The notes beneath the pieces are model-generated. The model did no database searches. It was not told where the DNA came from and saw only the letters and a program-made list of their open reading frames with translations. Below, piece by piece: positions 1-8,567 of a DNA stretch of 64,000 nt (within the stretch, counting starts at the first letter, position 1; each line of letters opens with the position of its first letter). A program made the translations under genes and the position numbers. This DNA is from Xanthomonas sp. DAR 34887 (GTDB lineage Bacteria; Pseudomonadota; Gammaproteobacteria; Xanthomonadales; Xanthomonadaceae), in contig NZ_CP162490.1 in the NCBI RefSeq assembly GCF_041245805.1, forward strand, positions 1,589,001 to 1,653,000. Reading direction: 5' to 3'.

Positions 1-1
1 C

Positions 2-943
2 CTGGATGCAGTGGGGCGCGGCGACGACGCCTTGCCGATGTACTTCGCTGCGGTGCATGCCGCGCAGGCCAGGGGCCGCTGGCTCGATCAGCACAGCACC
101 GCGCCGGAGCTGCGGCCGCGGGTGATCGCGGCGATGGCGCGGATCGACCAGGGTCGGCATGCCTTGTTCGCGGCAGCGGTGCAGCCGCTGATCGACCGTT
201 TCGGCGAAGCGGCATTGCGCCGGGTGACGGCGGCGCTGCGGATCTATCTGGGGCTGCAACCGCGTCCCGCCGACGACGGCCAGCATCCCACCTTCCTGTA
301 TGTGCCCGATCTGGATCCCTCGCCGTACCTGAGCGCGTCACGGTTCCCTTGGTACGCGCAGCTGCAGGCCGCCACCGAAGGCATCAGCAACGAAGTGCGG
401 CAGGTGCTGGCCTCGCGCCAGGCGGTGCAACCGTTCCTGGATTTCAGCAACGGCGCCACGCCGCAGGACTACCTCAGCGCCAAGCACGGCGATGGCGCCT
501 GGGATGCCTATTTCTTCTACCGGCACGGCGTTGCGCACGCCGAGAACCTGCAGCGGTGCCCGATCACCGCGGCGGCGCTGGCGCATGTGCCGTTGACCCG
601 GATCGATCTGCACGCGCCGGAGGTGCTGTTCTCGATCCTGGCGCCCGGCACCACGATCAAGCCGCACTACGGGGTCAGCAACTCGCGTGTGGTCACCCAT
701 CTGCCGCTGATCGTGCCGCCGGAGTGCGCGCTGGAGGTCGCCGGCATCGCCCACCATTGGCAGGTCGGACAGCTGGTCACCTTCAACGACACCTGCCTGC
801 ACCAGGCCTGGAACCACAGCGAGCAGCTGCGGGTGGTGATGATCCTGGACACCTGGCATCCGGACCTGGAAGAGGCCGAGACGCTGGCGCTGCGGCAGTT
901 GATCGAGACGATCGGCGCATTCAACCAGCGCGCGGGCCTGTAG
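2..943 (+). CDS. Aspartyl/asparaginyl beta-hydroxylase-like protein, 5' end cut by window
   Basis: The reading frame is open to the left edge, so this is the C-terminal part of a longer protein; the GTG at 11 is only the first start-like codon inside the window. The last 130 residues carry the AspH-type double-stranded beta-helix: PHYGVSNSRVVTHLPL, with its first His codon at 665, gives the proximal ligand and the conserved HxGxxN pattern, and CLHQAWNHS (His codon at 800) gives the distal ligand. Family members are Fe(II)/2-oxoglutarate dioxygenases that hydroxylate Asp or Asn side chains in proteins or peptides. The N-terminal 150 residues are alpha-helical, and in xanthomonads this domain often follows TPR repeats, which would lie outside the window. 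It is convergent with the next dioxygenase gene, 66 bases away. The substrate is unknown. Confidence 0.8.
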   Translation: MDAVGRGDDALPMYFAAVHAAQARGRWLDQHSTAPELRPRVIAAMARIDQGRHALFAAAVQPLIDRFGEAALRRVTAALRIYLGLQPRPADDGQHPTFLYVPDLDPSPYLSASRFPWYAQLQAATEGISNEVRQVLASRQAVQPFLDFSNGATPQDYLSAKHGDGAWDAYFFYRHGVAHAENLQRCPITAAALAHVPLTRIDLHAPEVLFSILAPGTTIKPHYGVSNSRVVTHLPLIVPPECALEVAGIAHHWQVGQLVTFNDTCLHQAWNHSEQLRVVMILDTWHPDLEEAETLALRQLIETIGAFNQRAGL

Positions 944-1008
944 CCCGCGCCGCCGTCCGGCCACGCGCGCCCGGCTCGCGCACGCGATGTCGGACCGGCG
1001 CGCGCCGC

Positions 1009-1575
1009 TCAGCGCTTGAACATCAGGTAGGTGGACAGGATGTACTTGTCGTTGGAGATCGGCGGATTGCCGACGTGCTGGTACATCCAGTACGGCGGGA
1101 ACATCAGCAGCCTGCCGGTGCGCGGCACGGTCTCCACGTCCAGGTCGCAGAAGCGCGTGGTGCCGCCCTCGGCGACGTCGTTGAGGTACCACAGGAACAC
1201 CAGGTAGCGCTCGGACACCTCGTCGACCGAATCGAAGTGCGGCTGGAAGCGGTCGCTGCCGCCGACCTGGTATTTCTTCAGGATTAGCCGATCGATGGTG
1301 GGGCGGTACGGGATCGACAGGGTCAGCCCGAGGTCCTGGTTGTAGCGCGCCAGGTAATGCTCGATCTTGTCCAGGAAGAACCCCAGGAACGCCGGGTCGG
1401 CGAGCGCGCCGACATCCAGTTCGGTCCAGTTGCTGTCGCCGAGCACCGCGCGGCTGTTGCTGCCGTTGCGCCGGTGGTGCGCGGCCGAGGCTTCGAAGCC
1501 GTCGATCAGCTGCCGGCAGAACGCCTCGGGCAGCGCGTCGTCGTAGCTGCGGATGTAGTCGCTCAGCGCTTTCAT
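1009..1575 (-). CDS. 2OG-Fe(II) oxygenase, prolyl 4-hydroxylase-like
   Basis: A 188-residue protein with a complete dioxygenase fold. The iron site is visible as HFD (His113, Asp115) and the distal His167 in YQHVG, with Lys177 in SNDKY placed to bind the 2-oxoglutarate carboxylate. The order and spacing match the prolyl 4-hydroxylase alpha-subunit family, which hydroxylates peptidyl residues. I chose the ATG at 1575 because it overlaps the stop of the upstream sulfotransferase gene in an ATGA junction, so the two are translationally coupled. There is no signal peptide, so it should act in the cytoplasm. Coupling to a sulfotransferase suggests successive modifications of one substrate; that is inference. 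The exact substrate, a peptide side chain or a small molecule, cannot be read from the sequence. Confidence 0.85.
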   Translation of the reverse strand: MKALSDYIRSYDDALPEAFCRQLIDGFEASAAHHRRNGSNSRAVLGDSNWTELDVGALADPAFLGFFLDKIEHYLARYNQDLGLTLSIPYRPTIDRLILKKYQVGGSDRFQPHFDSVDEVSERYLVFLWYLNDVAEGGTTRFCDLDVETVPRTGRLLMFPPYWMYQHVGNPPISNDKYILSTYLMFKR

Positions 1576-3416
1576 GACGCGGGAGTCTCCAGGTCGTAAC
1601 CCCAATGCGCGGCCACCGGTTGCAGGATCGGCAAGGCGCCGGCCAGCCACGGCGCGTAGGCGTGCCAGCGGTCCACCGCACGCCGGTTCACCGGTTCCAC
1701 CACCTGCGAATAGCTGGGCGTGCTGATATAGCCCTTGCGCGCGGCATGCTGGCTGAAGCCGGCCAGGAACTCCGGCTGCGCGATGCCGAGGAAGCCGCCG
1801 ATGCGCTGCACCTGCGCGGGAAAATCGGCCACCGTTTCCTCGTACTTGAGGATCAGCAGGTCCGGCTGCAGCAGCGCCTGATGGTGGATCCAGAACCGCA
1901 TCGCGTTGACGTAGCTCTTGGCCAGGCGCTCCAGGCTGGAGCACAGCACCATGAACGCCGGCGAGCGGAAGTTCTGCATGTAGCAGCTCAGCAGCACGTC
2001 GCAGGGATGGCGCAGGGCGAGGATGATCTTGGCGTTCGGGAACAGGCGCACGATCATCGGCAGGCGCAGCATGTTGAGCGGATTCTTGTCGACCAGTTGC
2101 TGCCCCGGAGCCAGCGCGATGACCTTGGCGATCTCCGACCAGTACACCTGGCGCATCGCCTCCACCTGCGCCTCGTCCAGCGTGCCCAGGTCGTAGGGAT
2201 AGCGCTTGCCCTGCGCTTCCATCCAGTCGATGCAATTCTGCAGGATGGCACGCTCGTCCATCGACGCGTAGTTCGGGTGCGCGTCTAACATCTGCTCAAG
2301 CATCGTGGTACCCGAGCGCGGGAAACCGACAATGAAGACCGGCGAGGTACTGCTGGTGGGTGCTGCGTCGCGAGTGCCGGCATAACACGCTTGCGTTTGT
2401 TCTAGCCACAGTTGTGAGCTTTGCAGCGGTTCCTCTCCAGACTGGACGATGCCAGGCATGCTGCCCGCGGCGATCTTCAGCTGTATGGCATGCGCCTTTT
2501 CCAGCATCTGCATCGCCTCGGTGGTGTGCCCCTGCTTATCTGCGATGCCGCCGAGCATGAAATAGGCAGTGGCTTGTATCTGCGGGGGAGGCTGCAATTC
2601 AAGCAATGCTCTGAGCGCGTTGCGCGCGGCAGCATGATCCTTGCGGCGCAGCGCAAGAGATGCTTCCAACTGCAACATGTCCCCCCGCTCCTGTGGACTC
2701 TGCTCGCTCGACGCCAATGCGATTTGCCGCAGTAATTCGCTGGCTCGCTCAAGCCGATTGGTGCGCTCGTGCAACTGCGCAAGTCGGATGAGATGGGAGA
2801 TAGGGGGATGCTGGCCCTGTGATGGTTGCGAAAGCAACACTTCGGCCTCCGCGGTTCTGCCCACTTGGATCAACGCACTCGCCAGTTCCCCACGCAGATC
2901 TTCGGACAGTTGCGGCCACGCCGATGGTGGCGGTAGCAAGGCGGCCGCACGCTGCGCATCGCCGCACTCGAAGCAGGCGATCGACGCATGGATGCGCGCT
3001 TCCGGCTGTGTAGGGTCCAGGTCGACGGCGTCCAGGAGGCGATGGCGGGCGTGGGCGATATCGCCCATCTCCATCAGCAGCAAGCCATAGTCGACCAGGT
3101 GGTGATGTGTGTGGGGAGCAAGCGCCAGCGCTTGCAAATAGGCTTGCTCTGCAGGGCCATGATCGCCAAGGGTGCGCAGAACCAATCCAAGGTTGGCCCA
3201 GTGCGCAGGCTCATGCGATTCCAGTACTGTGAGCGTTCGATAGATGGCGGCAGCTCCTGCGAAGTCGCCGATCTGCTGCAACGACATCGCCAGCAGCGTG
3301 TTCCAGGAGGGGTCTCGGGGAGCGCCAGCCAACGCCTGGCGGCAGATGCCAGCAGCCTCCTCGGCTGCACCTTGTTCGATCAGTTGAATAGCGTATTGCA
3401 ATTGCGGAGCGCTCAT
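1572..3416 (-). CDS. TPR-repeat sulfotransferase
   Basis: A 614-residue two-part protein. Residues 1 to about 330 are tandem TPR helices (for example WANLGLVLRTLGDHGPAEQA), a protein-binding solenoid. The C-terminal 260 residues are a sulfotransferase: VGFPRSGTTMLEQML near residue 365 is the 5'-phosphosulfate loop of PAPS-dependent enzymes, LALRHPCDVLLSCYMQNF is the 3'-phosphate loop, and LKYEETVADF is the usual core helix. The family transfers sulfate from PAPS to hydroxyl or tyrosyl groups. Its stop overlaps the start of the dioxygenase gene. Upstream is a terminator that separates it from the TonB receptor gene, so it probably has its own promoter within about 80 bases. Sampled lines give 57 to 62% GC, a little lower than most of the window. 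The substrate is unknown; the TPR part suggests a protein or peptide. Confidence 0.88.
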   Translation of the reverse strand: MSAPQLQYAIQLIEQGAAEEAAGICRQALAGAPRDPSWNTLLAMSLQQIGDFAGAAAIYRTLTVLESHEPAHWANLGLVLRTLGDHGPAEQAYLQALALAPHTHHHLVDYGLLLMEMGDIAHARHRLLDAVDLDPTQPEARIHASIACFECGDAQRAAALLPPPSAWPQLSEDLRGELASALIQVGRTAEAEVLLSQPSQGQHPPISHLIRLAQLHERTNRLERASELLRQIALASSEQSPQERGDMLQLEASLALRRKDHAAARNALRALLELQPPPQIQATAYFMLGGIADKQGHTTEAMQMLEKAHAIQLKIAAGSMPGIVQSGEEPLQSSQLWLEQTQACYAGTRDAAPTSSTSPVFIVGFPRSGTTMLEQMLDAHPNYASMDERAILQNCIDWMEAQGKRYPYDLGTLDEAQVEAMRQVYWSEIAKVIALAPGQQLVDKNPLNMLRLPMIVRLFPNAKIILALRHPCDVLLSCYMQNFRSPAFMVLCSSLERLAKSYVNAMRFWIHHQALLQPDLLILKYEETVADFPAQVQRIGGFLGIAQPEFLAGFSQHAARKGYISTPSYSQVVEPVNRRAVDRWHAYAPWLAGALPILQPVAAHWGYDLETPAS

Positions 3417-3431
3417 TCGGATCTGCCAATG

Positions 3432-3462
3432 AAAAGGGCCGCGCGAATCCTTCGCGCGGCCC
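3432..3462 (-). terminator. Rho-independent terminator of the TonB receptor gene
   Basis: A perfect 12-base stem (3436-3447 with 3451-3462) with a 3-base loop, followed on the minus strand by four T residues (3435-3432). It lies 33 bases after the stop of the receptor gene and before the sulfotransferase start, so it should separate the two transcription units. Confidence 0.85.
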
Positions 3463-3494
3463 TCTATTTCAAACCAACAGCACGATCAACTCGA

Positions 3495-6398
3495 TCAGAA
3501 GTTCATGCTGTAGCGAGCCCACAGGTAGCGGCCCACGGTGTCGAAGGTGTTCACGTCCGTGTTCGCATTCAGTACGTTGTTCTGATACAGCAGCGGCGGC
3601 TGCTTGTCGAACACGTTGTCCAGGCCGACTTCCACCTTCGAGTTGAACCACGGCAGCGCGTAGTTCACGCTGACGTTATGCACGAAGTAGGAGCCGTAGC
3701 TCGTGGAAATGGCGCAGTACTGCGGGGTTTCCGTGCTGCAGGCTGCGTCGCTGCTGAACTGCTGCCCCGGATCCTTGCTGCCCACATCGAACGGACCGAC
3801 ATAGCGCACACGCCAGCTGGCGCCGAAGTCACCCTTTTGCCAGTTCACGAACAGGCGGCCGCGGACGCGCGAGTACAGGCCGTAGCTCTTGTTGTACGTG
3901 CCTGCCACATGGACCACGGTGCCGTCCGGGTCGGCTGGATTGGTGTTGTTGTCGTAACGTGCGATGTAGGTGCCGTCCAGGCCGAAGGTGTAGCTGCCCC
4001 ACGCGGTATCCGGCAGGCGGTAGCGCAGCGCCAGATCCCAGCCCTTGGTGTCGAGACGGCCCAGGTTGACGATCGGTTCGCGGATGAAATTGACTTGACC
4101 GTCCGAATAACGGCTGATGAAGCCGCAGAACGGGCTGCTTTCGTCGTTGTAGCAGATGTTAGACACGGTCTGCGCATCGGCGCGGTTGATCGTATCGTTC
4201 AGGTACAGGCGCCAGTAGTCCAGGCTGGCCGAGAAGCCCGGCAACCACTCCGGATCGTAGACAACGCCCCAGTCGAACGACTTGCCCTGTTCCGGCTTCA
4301 GATCGAAGCCGGCAGCGACGGAACCCGACCACACGCCGGTGGTTTGCGACAGGCCGGTGGAGGTGATGCCGGTGGCGGGAATGGCGGTCGCGCCCGAACC
4401 CGCGCCGCAAGCGGCTTCGTGGTTGCGGGGGGTGCCAGCAGCGCCGTAACCGATACACGGGTCCGTGAAGTTCGGCGCATCGCCGCTCGCACCCGCATAC
4501 AGGTTGTCGATGGTCGGCGCACGGAACACTTCGGCAACCGTGCCGCGCAGCAGCAGGTTCTGGATCGGACGCCATTCCAGCTGAATCTTGCTGTTGGTGG
4601 TGTTGCCGAAGGTGTTGTAGTCGGAGTAACGCGAGCCCAGGGTCAGCGCCAGCAGGTGCGCGAACGGCACTTCCGACAGCAGCGGGACGTACAATTCGCC
4701 GTAGACTTCCTTGACGTTGTACTTGCCGCTCAGCGGTGTGCCGCAGGCTTCCTGCGAGATGAAGCAGTTGCCATTCGGGTCGGCGATGGCGATGTAGTCC
4801 ACCGAGTTCTTCTGATATTCCTCGCGCCAGGACACGCCGACCGCCAGCTGCGCGGCGCCGGCCGGCAGCGTGAACAGCTCGCCGTTGGCATTGGCTTCGA
4901 AGCTGCGCATCTGGTACGTGGTCGAGTAGGTCGGACGCGCTTCGTAGTCCTTCAGCGTCGAGATCGTCTGCGGATCGTTGATGTTGAAGATGTTGAGCGG
5001 GGTGCAACCGGCGATCACATTGCCGGCGCTGCCGCACTTGACCACGCCGTCGGTGTCCTGGAACGACGGGCCCAGCGCGTCGCGCAGGCCGGCGTAGTAC
5101 ACGTAGCCGTAGCTGGTGTTCTCGCGGGTGTAGTGGCCGTAGTTCATCGCCGCGTCCCACTTCCAGGACGTGTCGCCGACGAAGCCTTCCAGGCCGGCGA
5201 CGACCTGGTCGGTGACGGTGCTGTAGTACGAGCGACGCTGACCCAGCGAAGTGAAGCGGGTCAAGAGCTGGTTGTACTGGTTGCCCGCGGTGTCGGCACC
5301 GAAGTCGACGCCGAACGGGTTGTAGTAGTTGTCGGCGGAGATCACCACCTTGTCGCCGCGGGCGTCGAACGGCAGCGCCGCGATGGCGAAGTTCGAGCTG
5401 GTCTTGTTGTGGTAGACCTGCGCGAACGCGTTGATGCTGTCGGTGATCTGGTAGTTGGCCAGGAAGAACGCGTTGGTGCGCTCCTGCGGGGTCATGATCA
5501 GGTTGGTGGCCTGATAGTTGAACGCGTCGCGCGCGCCGGAGTAGCAGCGGTAGTCGCCCTGCGAAGCGCCGGTGGTGCCCGGGGTCAGGGTAACGCTCGA
5601 GCAGCCACCATACTGGCCCTGAAGAGACGTGGGCAGGGAAATGCGGCCACCCGGAGTGCGGCTGGAACCGCCGATGCTGATGCTGCCGCCGGACAGGTAG
5701 GTCGCGTCCTTGGAATACTTGCGGTTGGCCGAGGAGATGCCGTCGAACTTGTTGTAGTTCAGGCCCGCCATGATGTTGCCGCGATCGCCGACCTGGCCGA
5801 AGGTGACCGAGCCGCCGTTACGCGCGCCGTCGCTCAGGTGGGTCGCCTGGCCGTAATCAACCGAGACCGCCAGACCTTCGAAGTCCTTGCGCAGGATGAA
5901 GTTGACCACGCCGGCGACGGCGTCGGAGCCGTACACGGCCGAGGCGCCGCTGGTCAGCACTTCGATACGCTCCACCGCGCTGGCGGGGATCGAGTTGACG
6001 TCGTTGTTGGCGACGCGGCGGCCGTTGACTAGCAGCAGCGTGCGCTCATCGCCCAGGCCGCGCAGGTCGACCGAGGACTTGCCATCGCCGCCGCCGTTGT
6101 TGACCGCCGGAGTGGACGGCGCGCCGGACATCGCGGGCAGTTCCTGCACCAGGTCGCCCAGGGTCAGCTTGCCGGTCTGCTCGATCGCGGCGCGATCGAT
6201 CACCACCACCGGGCTTGCGGTTTCGGTTTCGACGCGGGCAACGCGCGAGCCGGTGACCTGGATCGTGTCCAGGGTCTTGGAGGGGTCGCTGGAAGAACTG
6301 TCCTGGGCAACCGCTGCGCCCGTGCTGAGCAGCGCGGTGGTGCCAGCGGCGAGCGCGAACGTGATGGCGTCGCGCAGGCGATGGGTCTTGCAATTCAT
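3495..6398 (-). CDS. TonB-dependent outer membrane receptor
   Basis: A 967-residue outer membrane receptor. It starts with a signal peptide (cleavage near AAVAQDSS), then a TonB-box-like DTIQVTGSR, then the plug domain from about residue 60 with the hallmark VNGRRVANNDVNSIPASAVE and the YGSDAVAGVVNFILRKDF motif. The rest is a 22-strand-type barrel rich in Tyr, Asn and Gly, ending in the expected aromatic residue (RYSMNF). This plug type is the large xanthomonad class that takes up carbohydrates, peptides or other organic ligands with energy from TonB-ExbB-ExbD. The start has GGAGAG as ribosome site on the minus strand. Upstream (6399-6580) is AT-rich, unlike the surroundings, and probably holds the promoter. 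The ligand cannot be deduced. Confidence 0.93.
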   Translation of the reverse strand: MNCKTHRLRDAITFALAAGTTALLSTGAAVAQDSSSSDPSKTLDTIQVTGSRVARVETETASPVVVIDRAAIEQTGKLTLGDLVQELPAMSGAPSTPAVNNGGGDGKSSVDLRGLGDERTLLLVNGRRVANNDVNSIPASAVERIEVLTSGASAVYGSDAVAGVVNFILRKDFEGLAVSVDYGQATHLSDGARNGGSVTFGQVGDRGNIMAGLNYNKFDGISSANRKYSKDATYLSGGSISIGGSSRTPGGRISLPTSLQGQYGGCSSVTLTPGTTGASQGDYRCYSGARDAFNYQATNLIMTPQERTNAFFLANYQITDSINAFAQVYHNKTSSNFAIAALPFDARGDKVVISADNYYNPFGVDFGADTAGNQYNQLLTRFTSLGQRRSYYSTVTDQVVAGLEGFVGDTSWKWDAAMNYGHYTRENTSYGYVYYAGLRDALGPSFQDTDGVVKCGSAGNVIAGCTPLNIFNINDPQTISTLKDYEARPTYSTTYQMRSFEANANGELFTLPAGAAQLAVGVSWREEYQKNSVDYIAIADPNGNCFISQEACGTPLSGKYNVKEVYGELYVPLLSEVPFAHLLALTLGSRYSDYNTFGNTTNSKIQLEWRPIQNLLLRGTVAEVFRAPTIDNLYAGASGDAPNFTDPCIGYGAAGTPRNHEAACGAGSGATAIPATGITSTGLSQTTGVWSGSVAAGFDLKPEQGKSFDWGVVYDPEWLPGFSASLDYWRLYLNDTINRADAQTVSNICYNDESSPFCGFISRYSDGQVNFIREPIVNLGRLDTKGWDLALRYRLPDTAWGSYTFGLDGTYIARYDNNTNPADPDGTVVHVAGTYNKSYGLYSRVRGRLFVNWQKGDFGASWRVRYVGPFDVGSKDPGQQFSSDAACSTETPQYCAISTSYGSYFVHNVSVNYALPWFNSKVEVGLDNVFDKQPPLLYQNNVLNANTDVNTFDTVGRYLWARYSMNF

Positions 6399-6580
6399 TG
6401 GCTCTCTCTCCGAATGAGATGTGGTGTCAACTGAAGGTTGTCCGGCGGTGGTGTCGAAAAAGGCGACGCCAAAATCCGCAGGGTGAACCGATAGTAACTG
6501 CGTCTTCAGAGAAATTAAAGAGTTGTTAATAAGATCGACATAAATGTGATGTAGGTATCACTAATTTGCGTCAACCGGGC

Positions 6581-6607
6581 AAAAAAAAGCCCTCGAAAAG
6601 AGGGGCG
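6581..6607 (-). terminator. Rho-independent terminator
   Basis: Stem 6589-6594 with 6600-6606 (one bulged G), a short A-rich loop, and a run of eight T on the minus strand (6588-6581). It follows the stop of the secreted barrel-like gene at 6648 and lies upstream of the TonB receptor promoter region. Confidence 0.85.
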
Positions 6608-6647
6608 TTTTTCCGCAACAACTCCTTTTCCAACAAGGGGTTGCTGG

Positions 6648-7499
6648 TTACAGGTCCTGCTCGTAACGCACGTAAGGGATGGTGCCTTCCTCGGTGCTGA
6701 TGTTGTTCGGGGCGAACGGGTTCTTGCCGCGGGTGATCACGTTCTCGGCGCCGACGGTCAGCTGGCCACTCCACGGGGTGCGCCAGGTCAGGCCCACGCC
6801 GAGGCCGGACCACTTGCCCGGTTGGCCCGGCGCGTCGACCACGCGGCCGATGACGTTGGCGCTGAACGAGCCGTAGCCGCCGCCGATGCTCAGGCTCTTG
6901 CTGTCCCATTGGTCGACCAGCGCCGGCGAGGCGTCGGCGATCGGCACCAGACGCGCACGCGCATAGGTGCCGCCGATCGAAACGAAGCCTTCGCGGCCGA
7001 TGTTCTGCTGCGCGAACACGGTCAGGTCGTTCTGCTCCATGCGCAGCGCGGGGGTCTTGTTGGCTCCCGCCAGCCACGCCGGCATGTTCTCGCGGCCTGT
7101 GCCGGCCGACAGCGACACGCGTCCGCCGGGGCGGTTGAAGGTGGTGGTCGCGGCAATGTGGTGGCCGACGTCGTTGTCGTCGTCGCCAAGGCTGGCGAGC
7201 ATGCAGTGGCTGGCCAGTCCGCTGATGCTGCTGCCGCTGGCGCTATTGCACAGCAGGCCGAGCGAGTCGCCGGAGGACAGGCCGAAGGCGGCGTCGAGCG
7301 AGTTGCGGCCGAAGTGCCAGCGCGCGCCGACCGCCTGCTCGCCGGTGGGTTCCAGGTACAGCAGCGCTTCGACCTTGCCGCTGCCCTTGTTCCACACCGG
7401 CAGCACGGTACGGTCCGCGGGCTTGCTTTGCGCGTGCGCGCCCGTGCTCGCCGCAAGGGCGATCAGCAGGGCAAGTGGCAGGCGCAGTAGGGCTCGCAT
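6648..7499 (-). CDS. Secreted protein, probable small outer-membrane barrel, function unknown
   Basis: A 283-residue protein with a clear signal peptide (cleavage near AHAQSKPAD). The mature part alternates polar and hydrophobic residues with many Gly, Asn and Arg, and ends in YVRYEQDL; this looks like amphipathic beta strands. Two Cys residues (LLCNSASG and ASHCMLAS) may form a disulfide in the periplasm. I do not recognise a named domain. It sits upstream of the TonB receptor gene on the same strand but is separated by a strong terminator, so it is a separate unit. A 10-base inverted repeat at 7519-7540 lies in its leader. Xanthomonads have lineage-restricted proteins of this kind near TonB receptors; a role at the outer membrane is inference. 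Confidence 0.7.
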   Translation of the reverse strand: MRALLRLPLALLIALAASTGAHAQSKPADRTVLPVWNKGSGKVEALLYLEPTGEQAVGARWHFGRNSLDAAFGLSSGDSLGLLCNSASGSSISGLASHCMLASLGDDDNDVGHHIAATTTFNRPGGRVSLSAGTGRENMPAWLAGANKTPALRMEQNDLTVFAQQNIGREGFVSIGGTYARARLVPIADASPALVDQWDSKSLSIGGGYGSFSANVIGRVVDAPGQPGKWSGLGVGLTWRTPWSGQLTVGAENVITRGKNPFAPNNISTEEGTIPYVRYEQDL

Positions 7500-7616
7500 C
7501 GGCAGTGTCTGACTCTCGGGCGGGGACTAAAGTTCCCGCCGTTCAGGGTGAACGATACTAGTGGGTTTATGTTTCTTTAACAAGTCGGACTCCCCGGTCC
7601 TAGTCCTCGCCCCTGG

Positions 7617-8513
7617 CTATTGCAAGCGCTCCGAGGGCGCCGGTTCAGCCAAGGTTACAGCAAACAATACGCCAAATTCCGTCAAGGGGAAGTCATAGTG
7701 GCGGCCGCAGAATTCGCACCGTATCTCAACTTGCCCGGTTGCCTCGGCGGCGGCGCGCGCTTCTTCCTCGCCCAGCGAGCGCAGCATGGCCGCCACCCGC
7801 TCGCGCGAGCAGGAGCAGCCGAAGCGCAGCGGCCTGGTGCCCAGCAGCTCCGGCGCTTCCTCGTGGAACAGCCGGTGCAACAGGGTTTCGGCCGGCAGCT
7901 CCAGCAGTTCGGCTTCGCTGATCGTGTCGAACAAGGCGCCGGCGCGGTTCCAGCCGTCCTCGTCGCCGCTGTCGCCGGGCAGCTTCTGCAGCAGCAGGCC
8001 GGCCGCCTGGTCGCCGTCGGCGGCCAGGATCAGGCGCGTCGGCAGCTGTTCTGACTGGCGGAAATACTCTTCGAAGGCCTGGCCCAGCTCGGCCGCCGAC
8101 AGCGCCACCAGGCTCTGGTAGCGCTGTGGTTCGCGCGGGTCCAGGCCGGGATTCTCGATGGTGATGGCCAGCAGTGCGTCCTCGCCGAGCGCGCGCAGGT
8201 CGCGCGGGGCGTCGCTGCCCTCGCTCAGCTGGACGATGCCGCGCAGGGTGCCGGCCGCGGTGCATTCGGCGAACAGGGTGCGCAGCGCGCCCTGGCTGCG
8301 CAGCTGCACCGAGAGGCGCCCGTCGACCTTGGTGTGCCCGGTGAACAGGGCCGCGGCCACGCAGGCCTCGCCCAGCAACTCGGTCGCCGCGGCGGGATAG
8401 CTGGCCGGCGCGAGGATGTCGCGCCAGGCGGACTGCAGGCGCACATGCACGCCGCGCACGCCGGCGCTGGGCAGCAGAAAGCGGGTCAGGTGATCGTGAT
8501 CGGAGGAAGTCAT
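7617..8513 (-). CDS. hslO: Hsp33 redox-regulated holdase chaperone
   Basis: A 298-residue cytoplasmic chaperone. Hsp33 is switched on by oxidation: zinc is held by four Cys in the reduced form, and disulfides release it. Both pairs are present near the C-terminus, CSCSRERV (CxC) and CEFCGRHYDF (CxxC). The N-terminal core motifs, LLGEACVAAALF and GRLSVQLRSQG, match the family, and the length is usual. I chose the ATG at 8513, giving MTSSDHDHLTRFLLP, because Hsp33 proteins normally begin just before the DxLxRF element; an in-frame ATG six codons upstream is the alternative. It is divergent from mtgA with 54 bases between the starts. Its AT-rich downstream gap (7541-7616) shows no clear terminator. 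Confidence 0.95.
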   Translation of the reverse strand: MTSSDHDHLTRFLLPSAGVRGVHVRLQSAWRDILAPASYPAAATELLGEACVAAALFTGHTKVDGRLSVQLRSQGALRTLFAECTAAGTLRGIVQLSEGSDAPRDLRALGEDALLAITIENPGLDPREPQRYQSLVALSAAELGQAFEEYFRQSEQLPTRLILAADGDQAAGLLLQKLPGDSGDEDGWNRAGALFDTISEAELLELPAETLLHRLFHEEAPELLGTRPLRFGCSCSRERVAAMLRSLGEEEARAAAEATGQVEIRCEFCGRHYDFPLTEFGVLFAVTLAEPAPSERLQ

Positions 8514-8567
8514 CGCGGCCTCGCTGCGCATGGGAAGATGGCGACCGCAGGATAGTGGGTCATCTCG

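Noticed and set aside
2988..6032. A 1014-codon open frame on the plus strand opposite the TonB receptor and the TPR gene
   Set aside because: It is low in structure, rich in Arg/Val/Ala, and mirrors real genes with clear domains on the other strand. High-GC codon bias leaves such frames open.
7519..7540. Inverted repeat as terminator of hslO
   Set aside because: It has no T run and lies close to the next start, so it is only a possible leader hairpin of the secreted-protein gene.
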